From Nocardia arthritidis (GTDB lineage Bacteria; Actinomycetota; Actinomycetes; Mycobacteriales; Mycobacteriaceae): 64,000 nucleotides of DNA. Both the position numbers and the translations under genes were made by a program. Position 1 is the stretch's first letter, and the number at the start of each line of letters is the position of its first letter. The DNA lies in NCBI RefSeq assembly GCF_011801145.1, contig NZ_CP046172.1:9920001-9984000 (forward strand), in the 5' to 3' direction. The notes under the pieces are model-generated. The model saw only the letters and a program-made list of their open reading frames with translations, did no database searches and was not told where the DNA came from. This document shows positions 25,912 through 35,066 of this stretch, one piece after another.

Positions 25912-27093
25912 TCACCGCACCGGGGGCAGGGTCCGTTCGTTCGGATCCACACCCGGCGGCATATGCGCGCCATTGTTCGGCACGTCGGGCCGCGGTGCAT
26001 TGGCCGCGCCGCGGATCTCCTGACCAGGCGGCGGGTTGTCACAGTAGTTCCACTTGGGCAGGCTGCCGTCCTGCACCACCTCGGGGGCCATCGGTTTCGC
26101 GTTGGTGTACTGGCAGAAGGGCCGCATCCAGATGTCGATGATCGTGTGGAATTCACCGTCCCATGCGGGCACACCGAGCGCATCGGCACCTAGCGCCAGC
26201 GAGGGGAACAGCGCCCGCAGCGCGGGCGTGCGCAGCTGTGCCGCCCTGGTCATCGCCGCGAAATTGGCGGCGAGGCTGGTGATCGGGTCGGCGGTCTTGT
26301 CCAGCACCGCGCCGAGACTCTTCAGCTGACCGGGCGCCTTCTCCAGCACCGCCTGCAATTCCTGATTGGCATTGTTGAACTGCTGGAACAGCGCACCCGA
26401 ATTCCGGGTGAGGGTTTCCAGATCGGGTTGGGCGTGCGTGGTGGTCTCGGTGATGGTGCGCAGGTTCGCGATCAGATTGGTCGTCTGCGGCAGCAAATTG
26501 TCGAAACCCGCTGAGGCCAGGCTGATTCCGTTCACCAGGCCGCGCAGCTGATCCGGGCCGCCGCTGAGCGCGGTATCCAGCTCGTTGAGGATGACGCTGA
26601 ACTTCTGCGGATCGATCTGGGCGATCAGCGCGCTGGAATTGTCCAGCACCGACCACACCGGGGTCGGCGTCTTGATCTTGCTCGGATCGAAGCGCACCAC
26701 GGAACCGTCGTTCAGATACGGCGATTGGTCGGTGCCCGGGCGGAAATCGATGTACTGCTCACCCGCGCCCGACAGCGCCTGCACCGAAATATCGGAATCC
26801 ACCGGAATCCGGTACTTGCTCTCGATCTGCGCGACCGCCGAAATGGACTGCCCCCGATCGGTGAGCTTGATCGAGGTGACCTTGCCGATGCGGTAACCGC
26901 GCAGGGTCACATCGTTACCCGGCTGCAGGCCGCCGGAGCGGTCCAGATTTATCGTCACGTCGTAGGTGGACTTCAGCGGGTTCACCCGCATGACGCTCAC
27001 CATCAGATACGACGCGCCGATGACGAGCACCAGCGCCAGGCCCAGGTTGGACAGAAAGATCTTGCTGCGCAACAGTTTCCGCAGTCGGGTCAC
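25912..27093 (-). CDS. Mce-family protein MceF
   Basis: A 393-residue subunit of the Mce lipid-import assembly. An N-terminal membrane anchor (LSNLGLALVLVIGASYLMVSV) is followed by the MlaD/MCE domain (around YDVTINLDRSGGLQPGNDVTLRGYRIGKV), then a long helical region, and a polar Pro-rich end. The MCE domain hexamers and helical segments are believed to form a hydrophobic channel spanning the periplasm. The GTG start overlaps the mceE stop. A cysteine near the C-terminal part (FCQYTNAKP) and another (NYCDNPP) match the family pattern. It is the last Mce subunit of the cluster. The carried lipid is not determined. Confidence 0.9.
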   Translation of the reverse strand: MTRLRKLLRSKIFLSNLGLALVLVIGASYLMVSVMRVNPLKSTYDVTINLDRSGGLQPGNDVTLRGYRIGKVTSIKLTDRGQSISAVAQIESKYRIPVDSDISVQALSGAGEQYIDFRPGTDQSPYLNDGSVVRFDPSKIKTPTPVWSVLDNSSALIAQIDPQKFSVILNELDTALSGGPDQLRGLVNGISLASAGFDNLLPQTTNLIANLRTITETTTHAQPDLETLTRNSGALFQQFNNANQELQAVLEKAPGQLKSLGAVLDKTADPITSLAANFAAMTRAAQLRTPALRALFPSLALGADALGVPAWDGEFHTIIDIWMRPFCQYTNAKPMAPEVVQDGSLPKWNYCDNPPPGQEIRGAANAPRPDVPNNGAHMPPGVDPNERTLPPVR

Positions 27094-28184
27094 CGATGGC
27101 CTCCTTGCACCCGCTGCTGCACTATCTGCAGCACCTGGATCAGGCTGCCCGCGAAATCCTGCAGATCGTTGAGATCCTGCAGCTTGCCGTGCTGCGGATC
27201 GGTCAGCGCGCTGAGATCCAGGTTGGTCGCGTAGGCGAAGACCGCGAAACCGCTGCCGCGGAAGGTCGCGTCCACCTTGGGCCGGATGGTGTGCAGGCGA
27301 TCGAGCAGCACACCGAACTGATCGCCGGTCCGGCTGAGCGCGTCCATCAGCGCTTTGGTGTTGTCGAGCAGGCCGGCCAGCTGCTGGCTGGAGGTGTCCG
27401 CGTAATCACCCAGTGCCGCACTGGTTTTCGACACCTTCTGCAGCAGATCGCCGAGCGCCCTGTTGTTCTCGGCCACCGCGCCGATCATCTGCGGCAGCGT
27501 ATCGGCCACCTGGCCGAGTTCGTTGCGCCGCGATTCGATGGTGTCGGCGAAACCGTTGAATTCACCGAGCACCGCGTCGACCCGGGCCGAGTTTGCATTC
27601 AAATTGCTGACCACACTGGTCATTTGGGTGAGCAGATGGGCGAGCTGATCACCGCGCCCGCCGACGATCGAATCCAGCTCCGAGGTGAGCTTGCTGAGGC
27701 TGGCGATGCCACCGCCGTTGAACAGCATGGAGATCGAGATCAGCAGCTGCTCGACGGTCGCGCCCGCCGACGTCTGCTCGATCTTGTCGCCGTTTTTCAG
27801 CATGGCGGCGCCCGGCTCGGTCTTCGGCTTCGACACCGCGACGAAGACGTCACCGAGCGGGGTGGCCTGCCGCAGTTCGGCGCTGCTGCCCTTGGGCAGT
27901 TCGATGTCCTTGCGGATGGTCAGATCGACGATGGCCTTGAAATTCTTGGTCCGGATATTCGAGACCACCCCGACATCGGAGCCGCCGATCTTGACCTTCG
28001 CCTGCTCCGGCAGGTTCAGCGCGTTGTCGAATTCCGCTGTCACCGTGTAGGTTTCGCCCGACAGACCCGGTTTGGGCAGCGGAATCTTGTCCACCGTGAG
28101 GCCGCAGCCCGAGGTGACGCCAACCGTGGCCACCGCGGTGGCCGCGAGCACCGTGCGACGAACCTTGCTCATTCGGCGTGTCAT
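27090..28184 (-). CDS. Mce-family lipoprotein MceE (LprK-like)
   Basis: A 364-residue lipoprotein. The signal peptide ends in a lipobox with the acylated Cys in VTSGCGL near residue 27. The MCE domain follows (VTAEFDNALNLPEQAKVKIG), then a helical coiled region. In mycobacteria the fifth Mce gene (LprK-type) is the lipidated member, so this position fits. The start overlaps mceD by ATGA and the stop overlaps mceF by GTGA, so the six subunits are translationally chained. It probably sits on the outer face of the plasma membrane within the hexameric Mce channel. Confidence 0.9.
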   Translation of the reverse strand: MTRRMSKVRRTVLAATAVATVGVTSGCGLTVDKIPLPKPGLSGETYTVTAEFDNALNLPEQAKVKIGGSDVGVVSNIRTKNFKAIVDLTIRKDIELPKGSSAELRQATPLGDVFVAVSKPKTEPGAAMLKNGDKIEQTSAGATVEQLLISISMLFNGGGIASLSKLTSELDSIVGGRGDQLAHLLTQMTSVVSNLNANSARVDAVLGEFNGFADTIESRRNELGQVADTLPQMIGAVAENNRALGDLLQKVSKTSAALGDYADTSSQQLAGLLDNTKALMDALSRTGDQFGVLLDRLHTIRPKVDATFRGSGFAVFAYATNLDLSALTDPQHGKLQDLNDLQDFAGSLIQVLQIVQQRVQGGHR

Positions 28185-29272
28185 TTCGTCAACCCCAGCA
28201 GTGCCGCGGTGAGCCCGTAGTCGGGCCCGAAATCCTGCATATTGCCGGTCCGGCAGCCGTCCGCCCGCATCTGGACCCGCTCACAGAAGACGCTGACCAT
28301 CTCACCCGACAGCGCCGTGCCGATCAGCGCCTGCAGCCGGACGTAGTTGCCCTGCCGGTTCATCATGTTGTCGATGTTCTGCATCAGCATCGGCGCGACA
28401 TCGACCACCTCGGTAAGGCCGTATGCGTTGGCGCGCAACTGATTCGTCACATTGGTCAACCCGGCCAGCGAGCTCGCCAGCTTGTCCTGGTACTGCGAGA
28501 ACGCCCCATTGGTATTGGCCAGGAAGGCGTTCATCTGGTCCAGGGTGGCCTGCAGGCCGGGCGCCTGCTCGGCGAGCAGGCCGGTCAGCTGTGTCGTCCG
28601 GTTGCTGAAATCCCTTACCGCCTGGTCGTTTTCGGCGAGCATGGTGGTGAGCTCGTTCAGCTTGATGATGATGTTGGAGACGGCGTCCTTATTGTCGACG
28701 CCCACCTTCAGCGCACTGGACAGCGCGTTGAGCGTGTCGCGCAACTTCGTACCGTTGCCGTTCAGCATCGGGTAAAGCACCCGGCCGGACAGCGGGCCGA
28801 TACCGTCCTGCCCCGGTTCCGGTTTCAGCGCCGCGGCGAACTGATCGATGGTTTTGATCATCGTGTCGAGTTCGACCGGGGTCTTGGTCTTGGCGAGCGG
28901 CAGGTGCGCGCCGTCCTTCAAGGTGTCACCCGCGGTGTACACCGGGGTGAGCTCGATATGCCGGTCGGTCACGATGGATGGCGAAATGATCGCCGCCATC
29001 GCGTCTTTCGGGATCTTGACGTCCTTGTCGATCGACATGTGGACCTCGATCATGGTGCCGTGCGGCACGATCTTCTCCACCTTGCCGACATTCAACCCCA
29101 GCACCGTCACCGGGTTGCCCTCGTACATGCCCGCGATGTTCTGGAAGTCTGCGGTGATCTTGATCGTATTGCCGAGCGAATCGTTCACCGAGCTGGGCAG
29201 CAGCGAGCAGCCGCCCAGCGTCAATGCCAGCACGCCTGCCGCGAGCGCCCGTGTCGCCGATATCAGTTTCAT
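28181..29272 (-). CDS. Mce-family protein MceD with lipobox
   Basis: A 363-residue Mce subunit. The start MKLISATRALAAGVLALTLG precedes GCSLLPSS, a convincing lipobox (LGGC), so it may also be a lipoprotein; in mycobacterial operons only the fifth subunit is usually lipidated. The MCE domain follows (IKITADFQNIAGMYEGNPVT). A helical region and polar C-terminus complete it. The start overlaps the mceC stop as TGATG and the stop overlaps mceE as ATGA. ATG 29272 is preferred over an upstream in-frame GTG/ATG that would add about 19 residues before the signal peptide. Confidence 0.85.
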   Translation of the reverse strand: MKLISATRALAAGVLALTLGGCSLLPSSVNDSLGNTIKITADFQNIAGMYEGNPVTVLGLNVGKVEKIVPHGTMIEVHMSIDKDVKIPKDAMAAIISPSIVTDRHIELTPVYTAGDTLKDGAHLPLAKTKTPVELDTMIKTIDQFAAALKPEPGQDGIGPLSGRVLYPMLNGNGTKLRDTLNALSSALKVGVDNKDAVSNIIIKLNELTTMLAENDQAVRDFSNRTTQLTGLLAEQAPGLQATLDQMNAFLANTNGAFSQYQDKLASSLAGLTNVTNQLRANAYGLTEVVDVAPMLMQNIDNMMNRQGNYVRLQALIGTALSGEMVSVFCERVQMRADGCRTGNMQDFGPDYGLTAALLGLTK

Positions 29273-30270
29273 CACTGGCACCCCTCGATAACCTTGGCGA
29301 AGCACAACCAGTTGTCCGGGAAGACCCACGGCAGGCCCAGCGAGCCGTACGGGCCGTTGCCGCCGTACGAATTGGCCAGGTACCGCACCGTCGGCGGCAG
29401 GATGGACAGCAGCCGGTCCAGGTTGTCCTTGTTCTTCTGCAGACCCTCGGCCATGGTGTTCAGCTGATCGATGGTCGGTCCGAACTTGCCGTTGTTCTGA
29501 TCGCCGATCTCCTGCAGCTGCCTGGTCAGCGTCGCGATATTGTCCAGCAGCTGCCGCAGCAGGCCCTGCCGTTCCATCACCCGATTGGCGATGGCCTCAC
29601 CCTGGGTGATCACCAGCAGCACGCTGTTGCGGTTGTCGCCGAGGATCCTGGTGACCCGGTCCAAATCCTTGAGCAGGCTGTCCATTTCGCCCTTGCGCTG
29701 ATCCATCACCTTGGCGATGGCGCCGATGCTGTCCAGCGACTGCGCCACCAGCGCGGGGGAGTCGCCGAGCTGCTTGTTGATCAGGTTGAGCGAATCGGCG
29801 AGTTTCTTGGTGTCGAGCGCCTCGAATTTCGGGGTGCCCTCCTGCACGACATCGGCCAGGTTGTACGGAACGGTGGTGTTGGACACCGGAATCCGGCCGC
29901 CCCTGAGTCCGGAGCCATCACCCGGCTCCACGTCGACGTAGCGGGCGCCGAGCAGGGTGGCCATCTTGATCGATGCCTTCGCGTCGGGCCCGAACTTGAT
30001 GCCGTGGTCCACATTGAGGGTCAGCAGCACGTGGCTGCCCTCCAGTTTCGCGCCCGCCACCTGACCGACCTGAACACCGGCGACATTCACCTTGTCGCCC
30101 ACCTTGATGCCCGCGGCCTGCACGAATTCGGCCTTGATGGACTGCTGGCCGACTCCGAGCAGTTTGAACGTGCTGGAGCCGACGAGCAGCAGCACGACGA
30201 GCGCGCCGCCGACGATGCCCAGCCAGAAGTAGCGATTGTTGTTGAAGCGGGTCCGCAGCTTGGTCATCAT
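29272..30270 (-). CDS. Mce-family protein MceC
   Basis: A 332-residue Mce subunit. An N-terminal helix (FWLGIVGGALVVLLLVGSS) leads into the MCE domain (IKAEFVQAAGIKVGDKVNVA) and the usual helical segment. The C-terminus has a single cysteine (NWLCFAKVIEGCQ). The start at 30270 gives ATGA overlap with the mceB stop; ATG 30267 and 30279 are alternatives. It is chained to mceD by TGATG overlap. Substrate is unknown. Confidence 0.9.
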   Translation of the reverse strand: MMTKLRTRFNNNRYFWLGIVGGALVVLLLVGSSTFKLLGVGQQSIKAEFVQAAGIKVGDKVNVAGVQVGQVAGAKLEGSHVLLTLNVDHGIKFGPDAKASIKMATLLGARYVDVEPGDGSGLRGGRIPVSNTTVPYNLADVVQEGTPKFEALDTKKLADSLNLINKQLGDSPALVAQSLDSIGAIAKVMDQRKGEMDSLLKDLDRVTRILGDNRNSVLLVITQGEAIANRVMERQGLLRQLLDNIATLTRQLQEIGDQNNGKFGPTIDQLNTMAEGLQKNKDNLDRLLSILPPTVRYLANSYGGNGPYGSLGLPWVFPDNWLCFAKVIEGCQ

Positions 30271-31310
30271 GGCCTGCACACCGCCGAATGCTGGTTGCCA
30301 CCGATCTGGGAGGTCAGTCCGCGGGGGAAGAGGATGCCGTACAGCGAGATATCGAGACCGCAGAGGTAGCCGTTGGCGTAGGCGCCCTCGGAGGTGTGTC
30401 TGCCCGCGTCGGCGAGGACGCTCGGCAGATCGATCGCGGCCTGGTCGAGCTTGGCGCCATTGGCCAGCAGGAGGGCCAGCGCCGCAGAGGTCGAGTTCTG
30501 GGTATCTTGCAGCTTCGGTTGGATCGTGCCGATCATATCGACCAAAGAGCTTGTCGCCGTGGCGATCTGCACCGTGGATTGCTGCAGCGACTGGCCCTGC
30601 TCGTAGAGCCCGCCGATCAGCGCCCGGGTCTGGGTCACCAGGGTCTCCAATTCATCACCTCGCTTGGCCAACCCCTGCATCACGCCGGACAGGTTGCCGA
30701 TCACATCGGACAGAATCGCGTCGCGTCGCTGGAAATCCGACGCCAATGTCGCGGCCTGGGTGACGAACGTGCTCAGCGACACGCCATCACCCTGCAACGC
30801 CTGGATGAACGTTTCCGACAGCTGGTTCACCTGCTCGGGCTGCAGCACCTGAAACAGTGGCTGAAAACCGTTGAGCAGCGCCGAAACATCGAACGACGGT
30901 TCGGTGCGGTCCACCGGGATGCTCGCGTGGTTCTTCAGCTGCTGCGGCGACCGCGCGCCGCCCGGCGCCAGCGCCACATACCGCTGCCCGATCAGGTTCT
31001 GGTAGCGGACAAGGGCTTTGGTGTCGTCGAAGATCGGCTGATCGCGCTGCACGACGAAGGTCACCTTGGCCACCGACTTGCCGAGCTTCGAATCCCTGGC
31101 CACCGCGATCTTCTCCACCTTGCCGACCCGCACGCCCGCCATGCGCACGTCATCGCCCTCGTGCAAGCCGAGCACATCGGTGAATGTCGCGGTGTAGGTG
31201 TTGGTTTCGCCCGTGACGACGCGGGCCAGCGTATTCCACACCAGCAGCGTCACCAGGACGGAGACGATCGCGAAGAGCCCGAACCCGATCAGCGGTTTGC
31301 GAATACTCAT
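30267..31310 (-). CDS. Mce-family protein MceB
   Basis: A 347-residue Mce subunit with an N-terminal transmembrane anchor (IGFGLFAIVSVLVTLLVW), the MCE domain (YTATFTDVLGLHEGDDVRMA), and a long helical C-terminal part ending with NGYLCGLDISLYGILFP, the conserved end of MceB proteins. The ATG overlaps the mceA stop. The hydrophobic helical region is thought to build the channel wall. It works with the five other Mce subunits and the YrbE permeases. Confidence 0.9.
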   Translation of the reverse strand: MSIRKPLIGFGLFAIVSVLVTLLVWNTLARVVTGETNTYTATFTDVLGLHEGDDVRMAGVRVGKVEKIAVARDSKLGKSVAKVTFVVQRDQPIFDDTKALVRYQNLIGQRYVALAPGGARSPQQLKNHASIPVDRTEPSFDVSALLNGFQPLFQVLQPEQVNQLSETFIQALQGDGVSLSTFVTQAATLASDFQRRDAILSDVIGNLSGVMQGLAKRGDELETLVTQTRALIGGLYEQGQSLQQSTVQIATATSSLVDMIGTIQPKLQDTQNSTSAALALLLANGAKLDQAAIDLPSVLADAGRHTSEGAYANGYLCGLDISLYGILFPRGLTSQIGGNQHSAVCRP

Positions 31311-32818
31311 CGGCCGGAACCCTTTTCGGACACGGTCATGGTCCCGCCCTTCAAAATCGAACTCAGCAGCAGGTATTCGGCCGCGGTCGGTCGACGGCCG
31401 AGCAGCGCGGTCATCGCGTCCTGACCCTGTAGCGCGATCGGAGCGGCCGACGGCGTGCCCTCGGCCGGTGCCTGCGGCGGCGCCGGTGGCGCGGCGGGTG
31501 CGGGCTGCCCGAGTCCGGGCAGCGCCGGAATCAGTCCGTCCAGCGGCGTACCCGCGAACGGGTTCGGCAAGGTCGGCAGGGTCGGCAACTGCGGCAGTCC
31601 GGTGATGCCCGAAGCCATGTGCCCGTCCGGGCCCGGCATGGTGATGCCGGGAATGAGCGGCAGCCCCGCCAGCGGAAGCACCGGCGGCAGCCCCTTCGCC
31701 GAATCCAGCGCGCGCGGCTTCAGCTTGTCGGGCAACTCACCGACATCGGCGACGGCGGGCGCGGTGGCACAGCTCGGCCCGGCCAGATCGCCGTAGCGCG
31801 GGCAGTCGGCGACGGTGTACGGGCCGTACGGGGTGAGCGTGATGCCGGCGTTCCACACCATCTGCTGTTGCGGACCCCACTTGAAGGTGGTGTCGAGCTT
31901 CCTGACGGTTTCGCTGAGGTTGAGCAGCGCCTGGGTGACGGCGTTCGGATCGCTGGTGAGCGCGCCGAACATATCGCTGGTGCCCGCCGTGACCTGCTTG
32001 CCGATATCGCCGTTGCGGGCGAACAGGTTATTGACCGTATCGACCGTGCCGCCCGCCCCGGTGAGCAGCGCGACCAGCTGGCCGCGCCGGTCGGCGATGG
32101 TCTTGGCGGTTGTCACCGAGGTGCCGAGCACATCCATCAGTTCCGGCGCGGACCGGTTCAGCGCGTGGAAGGAATCCGAGAAATCATCCAGCTGCGCACC
32201 GAGATTCGGCACCGCGCCGCGCACCCCGGCCAGCCAGTTGTCCAATCGCTCGACGGTGGATCCCGGCATCCGGCCGCTGCCGTCGAGCGCCTGGGAGAGG
32301 GTGCCGAGCACGCGGCCGAATTTGATCGGGTCGATCTTGTCCAGGATATTGCGGACCGTGGTGAGGGTGTCCTGCAGCGCGATGGTGCCCTCGCTGCGAT
32401 CCTCCTCGATGGTCGAACCCTGGTGCAGGTACTTGTCGCTGGGCCCGTTGAACACCAGCTCCACCGAGGTGACCGCGAACAGGTTGCTCGGCACAACGCG
32501 CGCGGTGACATTCGACGGGATATCACCGGCGAACTCCGGCTTCAGATCCATATGGACCTGCTGCAGTTCACCTTTCGCGGCGACGGAGACATCCTTGACC
32601 GCACCGACCAGCACGCCGCGGAACTTCACATCGGCATCCGCGGGCAGCCCGTCACCGGTGGTGGTGAGATTCGCCGTCACGCCGACCTTTTCCTGCAACA
32701 GCCCCTTGTACCGCACCATCAGGAAGCTCAGCACCAGCGCGAAGACAATGAGGCCCGCGACCCCGGCCAGCAGCAGCTGCCGCATCGTCGGGCCGCGCCC
32801 GCTCGGATCAATGATCAT
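31307..32818 (-). CDS. Mce-family protein MceA with Pro-rich tail
   Basis: A 503-residue Mce subunit. An anchor at about residues 12-33 is followed by the MCE domain (VGVTANLTTTGDGLPADADV), a helical region, and a motif YGPYTVADCPRYGD typical of MceA. The last 140 residues are long, with runs of Pro, Leu and Gly (PQLPTLPTLPNPF, PAAPPAPPQAPAEG), extending beyond most MceA proteins (about 400-450 residues). Such tails are surface-exposed in mycobacteria. It is the first Mce subunit after the YrbE permeases, with six bases to yrbEB. ATG 32818 is well placed. Confidence 0.9.
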   Translation of the reverse strand: MIIDPSGRGPTMRQLLLAGVAGLIVFALVLSFLMVRYKGLLQEKVGVTANLTTTGDGLPADADVKFRGVLVGAVKDVSVAAKGELQQVHMDLKPEFAGDIPSNVTARVVPSNLFAVTSVELVFNGPSDKYLHQGSTIEEDRSEGTIALQDTLTTVRNILDKIDPIKFGRVLGTLSQALDGSGRMPGSTVERLDNWLAGVRGAVPNLGAQLDDFSDSFHALNRSAPELMDVLGTSVTTAKTIADRRGQLVALLTGAGGTVDTVNNLFARNGDIGKQVTAGTSDMFGALTSDPNAVTQALLNLSETVRKLDTTFKWGPQQQMVWNAGITLTPYGPYTVADCPRYGDLAGPSCATAPAVADVGELPDKLKPRALDSAKGLPPVLPLAGLPLIPGITMPGPDGHMASGITGLPQLPTLPTLPNPFAGTPLDGLIPALPGLGQPAPAAPPAPPQAPAEGTPSAAPIALQGQDAMTALLGRRPTAAEYLLLSSILKGGTMTVSEKGSGR

Positions 32819-32824
32819 GTGGTC

Positions 32825-33688
32825 TTACCCCGAAATACGGATTCCGGGGTTGACGCCCCAGATGGCCAAGGTCATGAAGAGGTCGACGAATACGACGGCG
32901 ATGATGCAGTTCTTGATCGCCCGGCCGGAGGCGACACCGACGCCCTCCGGGCCACCAGAGGCGAAAAAGCCGTAGTAGCACTGGATGAAGGTGGTGATCG
33001 CGACGAAGATCAGCGCCTTGAGCAGCGAATAGAGCACATCGTGCGGTATCAGGAACTGGTAGAAGTAGTGCTGGTAGGTGCCGGCCGCCGTGCCGCCGAT
33101 CAACTGGACGGTCAGCGAGCAGGAGATGTACGCGACCGCGAGGCCCAGGCAGTACAGCGGAATGATCGCCACCATGGCCGCGAACATCCGGGTGCTGATG
33201 AGATAGGGCAGCGGCCGGATGGCGATCGACTCGAGCGCGTCGATCTCCTCGGAGATCCGCATCGCGCCGAGCTGCGCGGTGAAGCGGCAGCCCGCCTGCG
33301 CGGCGAAGGCCACCGAGGCGAGCAGGGGACCGATCTCCCTGGTGGTCGCGAATGCGGAGATTGCACCGGTGATCGGGCTGAGCCCCAACAGGTTCAGCGA
33401 GTTGTAGCCCTGGATGCCGACGGTTATCCCGCCGAACCCGCTCAGGATGACGACGACGCCGATGGTGCCGCCGCCGACGACGAGATTGCCGTTGCCCCAG
33501 GTGACATCCGAGATCAGCCGCCAGACCTCCTTCGGATAATGCTTGAGCGCCAACGGAATCGAACCGAGCGAGCGCAGCAGGAAGAACACCTGGTGGCCGA
33601 TTCTGGCCACCCAGTCGAGCGGGGCCTGCGCGCCGCGCTGAACCGCGCGGAAGGGCCGCAGCAGCGGCGGTACATAAGTCGATGACAC
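32825..33688 (-). CDS. YrbE-type (MlaE) Mce permease, second copy
   Basis: A 287-residue membrane permease of the MlaE/YrbE family; it pairs with YrbEA and an MlaF-like ATPase to drive lipid transport. The conserved cytoplasmic loop is RISEEIDALESIAIRPLPYL, the family's EExDAL motif, and five or six membrane helices are evident. The start is GTG, four bases after the yrbEA stop. No MceG ATPase gene is nearby; in this group a single distant mceG usually serves all mce operons. Confidence 0.92.
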   Translation of the reverse strand: MSSTYVPPLLRPFRAVQRGAQAPLDWVARIGHQVFFLLRSLGSIPLALKHYPKEVWRLISDVTWGNGNLVVGGGTIGVVVILSGFGGITVGIQGYNSLNLLGLSPITGAISAFATTREIGPLLASVAFAAQAGCRFTAQLGAMRISEEIDALESIAIRPLPYLISTRMFAAMVAIIPLYCLGLAVAYISCSLTVQLIGGTAAGTYQHYFYQFLIPHDVLYSLLKALIFVAITTFIQCYYGFFASGGPEGVGVASGRAIKNCIIAVVFVDLFMTLAIWGVNPGIRISG

Positions 33689-33692
33689 CGGA

Positions 33693-34544
33693 TCAACCCA
33701 CCTGTGCCGGGAACAATGCGTTGTAGATCTGGGTGATGATCAGGTTCACCCCGAACAACATGATCGCGGAGCTGACCACCGCCGAGTTCACCGAGTTCGC
33801 GACGCCGCCGGGGCCGCCGCGGGTGTTCAATCCGGTGTCGCAGGCGATGATCGCGGCGAGCAACCCGAAGATCAGCGATTTGATCAGCGCGGCGAGCAGG
33901 TCGCGGGTCACCGCGAAGGAGGAGAAGGTGCTGATGTAGGAGCCCGGAGTTCCGTTCTGCGCGAAGACATTGAAGAAGTAGCCGGTCAGGAAGCCGACGA
34001 AAACGACGAAGCCGCAAAGCAATACGGATACGATCATCGCCGCGCCGAGCCGGGGGGCAACCAGCCGGTGCAGCGGGTCGACGCCCATCACCTTCATGGC
34101 GTCGATTTCCTCGCGAATGGTGCGGGAGCCGAGGTCGGCGCAGACCGCGGAGCCGACGGCGCCCGCGATCATCAGCGAGGTGACGATGGGCGCGCCCTGC
34201 TGGATGATGCCGAGGCCATTGGCCGCGCCGATGAACGAGGTGGCGCCGACCTGGCCGGCGACGGATCCGACCTGGATGGAGACGATGACGCCGATCGGGA
34301 TGGCCACGAGCAGCGTCGGGGCGGCCGAGACGCTGGACATGAAGGCGCACTGCCGGATGAATTCCCCGAACGGGAAGCGCCGCCGGAAGATCGAGACGAA
34401 GAGTTCGGCGACGGCGGCGAACCCCATGGTGATCTGGCGGCCGAAGGTCTCGACGGAACGCTTCGGGTGGTCTTCCCAATAAGCCTTCGTCCAATCGACC
34501 ACATCACTGAACCGCGAACCTGGTGGACTCTCGGTCGACTGCAC
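33693..34544 (-). CDS. YrbE-type (MlaE) Mce permease, first gene of the mce operon
   Basis: A 283-residue MlaE-family permease. The coupling loop is TIREEIDAMKVMGVDPLHRL. Five or six hydrophobic segments can be traced, including MIAGAVGSAVCADLG. It starts the operon yrbEA-yrbEB-mceABCDEF-mam on the minus strand. The upstream region (34545-34670) has two palindromes, so transcription is probably regulated, but no known KstR-type motif was seen. The substrate could be steroids or fatty acids, by analogy with mycobacterial Mce systems, and is not decided by the sequence. Confidence 0.92.
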   Translation of the reverse strand: MQSTESPPGSRFSDVVDWTKAYWEDHPKRSVETFGRQITMGFAAVAELFVSIFRRRFPFGEFIRQCAFMSSVSAAPTLLVAIPIGVIVSIQVGSVAGQVGATSFIGAANGLGIIQQGAPIVTSLMIAGAVGSAVCADLGSRTIREEIDAMKVMGVDPLHRLVAPRLGAAMIVSVLLCGFVVFVGFLTGYFFNVFAQNGTPGSYISTFSSFAVTRDLLAALIKSLIFGLLAAIIACDTGLNTRGGPGGVANSVNSAVVSSAIMLFGVNLIITQIYNALFPAQVG

Positions 34545-34604
34545 TGGCTAACCCCTCTCGACGCCGGTTGCCCGCCCCGACGACTTGTTTGCTTGACGCA
34601 CCTT

Positions 34605-34640
34605 ACTACGGAGTAGTGCAGAACACACCACTGTCGTGTG
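34605..34640. promoter_or_regulatory. Two palindromes upstream of the mce operon
   Basis: ACTAC-GGA-GTAGT (34605-34617) and CACAC-N7-GTGTG (34624-34640) sit about 60-95 bases upstream of yrbEA. Paired operators in an operon promoter region suggest a dedicated repressor; TetR- or FadR-like regulators control mce operons in mycobacteria. The regulator gene is absent here. Confidence 0.45.
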
Positions 34641-34740
34641 ATTGCGGTCATAGATGAACGTCACCTTCACGAAAATGATGTGACCTGGGCCGGGAGACTT
34701 GTCCAGGAGACCAAGTGACCAGCCGGTCTTCTGGTACAAG

Positions 34741-34940
34741 TTACAGTGAAGCCGCTCTCCGGAGCTGCCGCTCAGGGCCGGATTTTTGAATTAGTCGGAT
34801 TGAACTCGTAAAAAATATTCATCTAATTGAAAACGGACAACGCGCAAAAGTCGGCAAAATGAAACACTCGCGACACGCGGTCCGATGATCAGTGCAATAG
34901 CCCTTCGCTATCGTCGAGCTATATGAGACGCGGGGCTAAA
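34741..34940. other. AT-rich intergenic region
   Basis: The interval 34545-35066 between the mce promoter and the protease gene has no gene. Its middle part (about 34780-34860) is the most AT-rich stretch noticed in the window, with runs such as GTAAAAAATATT and a loose repeat AATTAG...CTAATT. It may bind a nucleoid protein such as Lsr2 or hold promoters for the protease gene. Confidence 0.4.
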
Positions 34941-35066
34941 TCTGTCCGAAAAGTGTACAGAAGCACCATTTTGGACACCCAGAAGTACGTGACGCGCCCG
35001 AGACCGAATACTGACACGATGGGTGCGACAGATTGATATGGTGCGGCTTCCGACGTCTGGAGGGAC

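Noticed and set aside
25781..25915. Longer Mce-associated protein starting at GTG 25915
   Set aside because: The extension is basic and unlike the family, and ATG 25780 has a ribosome site. Overlap with the mceF stop keeps it as a minor option.
24878..34544. KstR regulation of the mce operon
   Set aside because: No TAGAACGTGTTCTA-like motif was found upstream of yrbEA.
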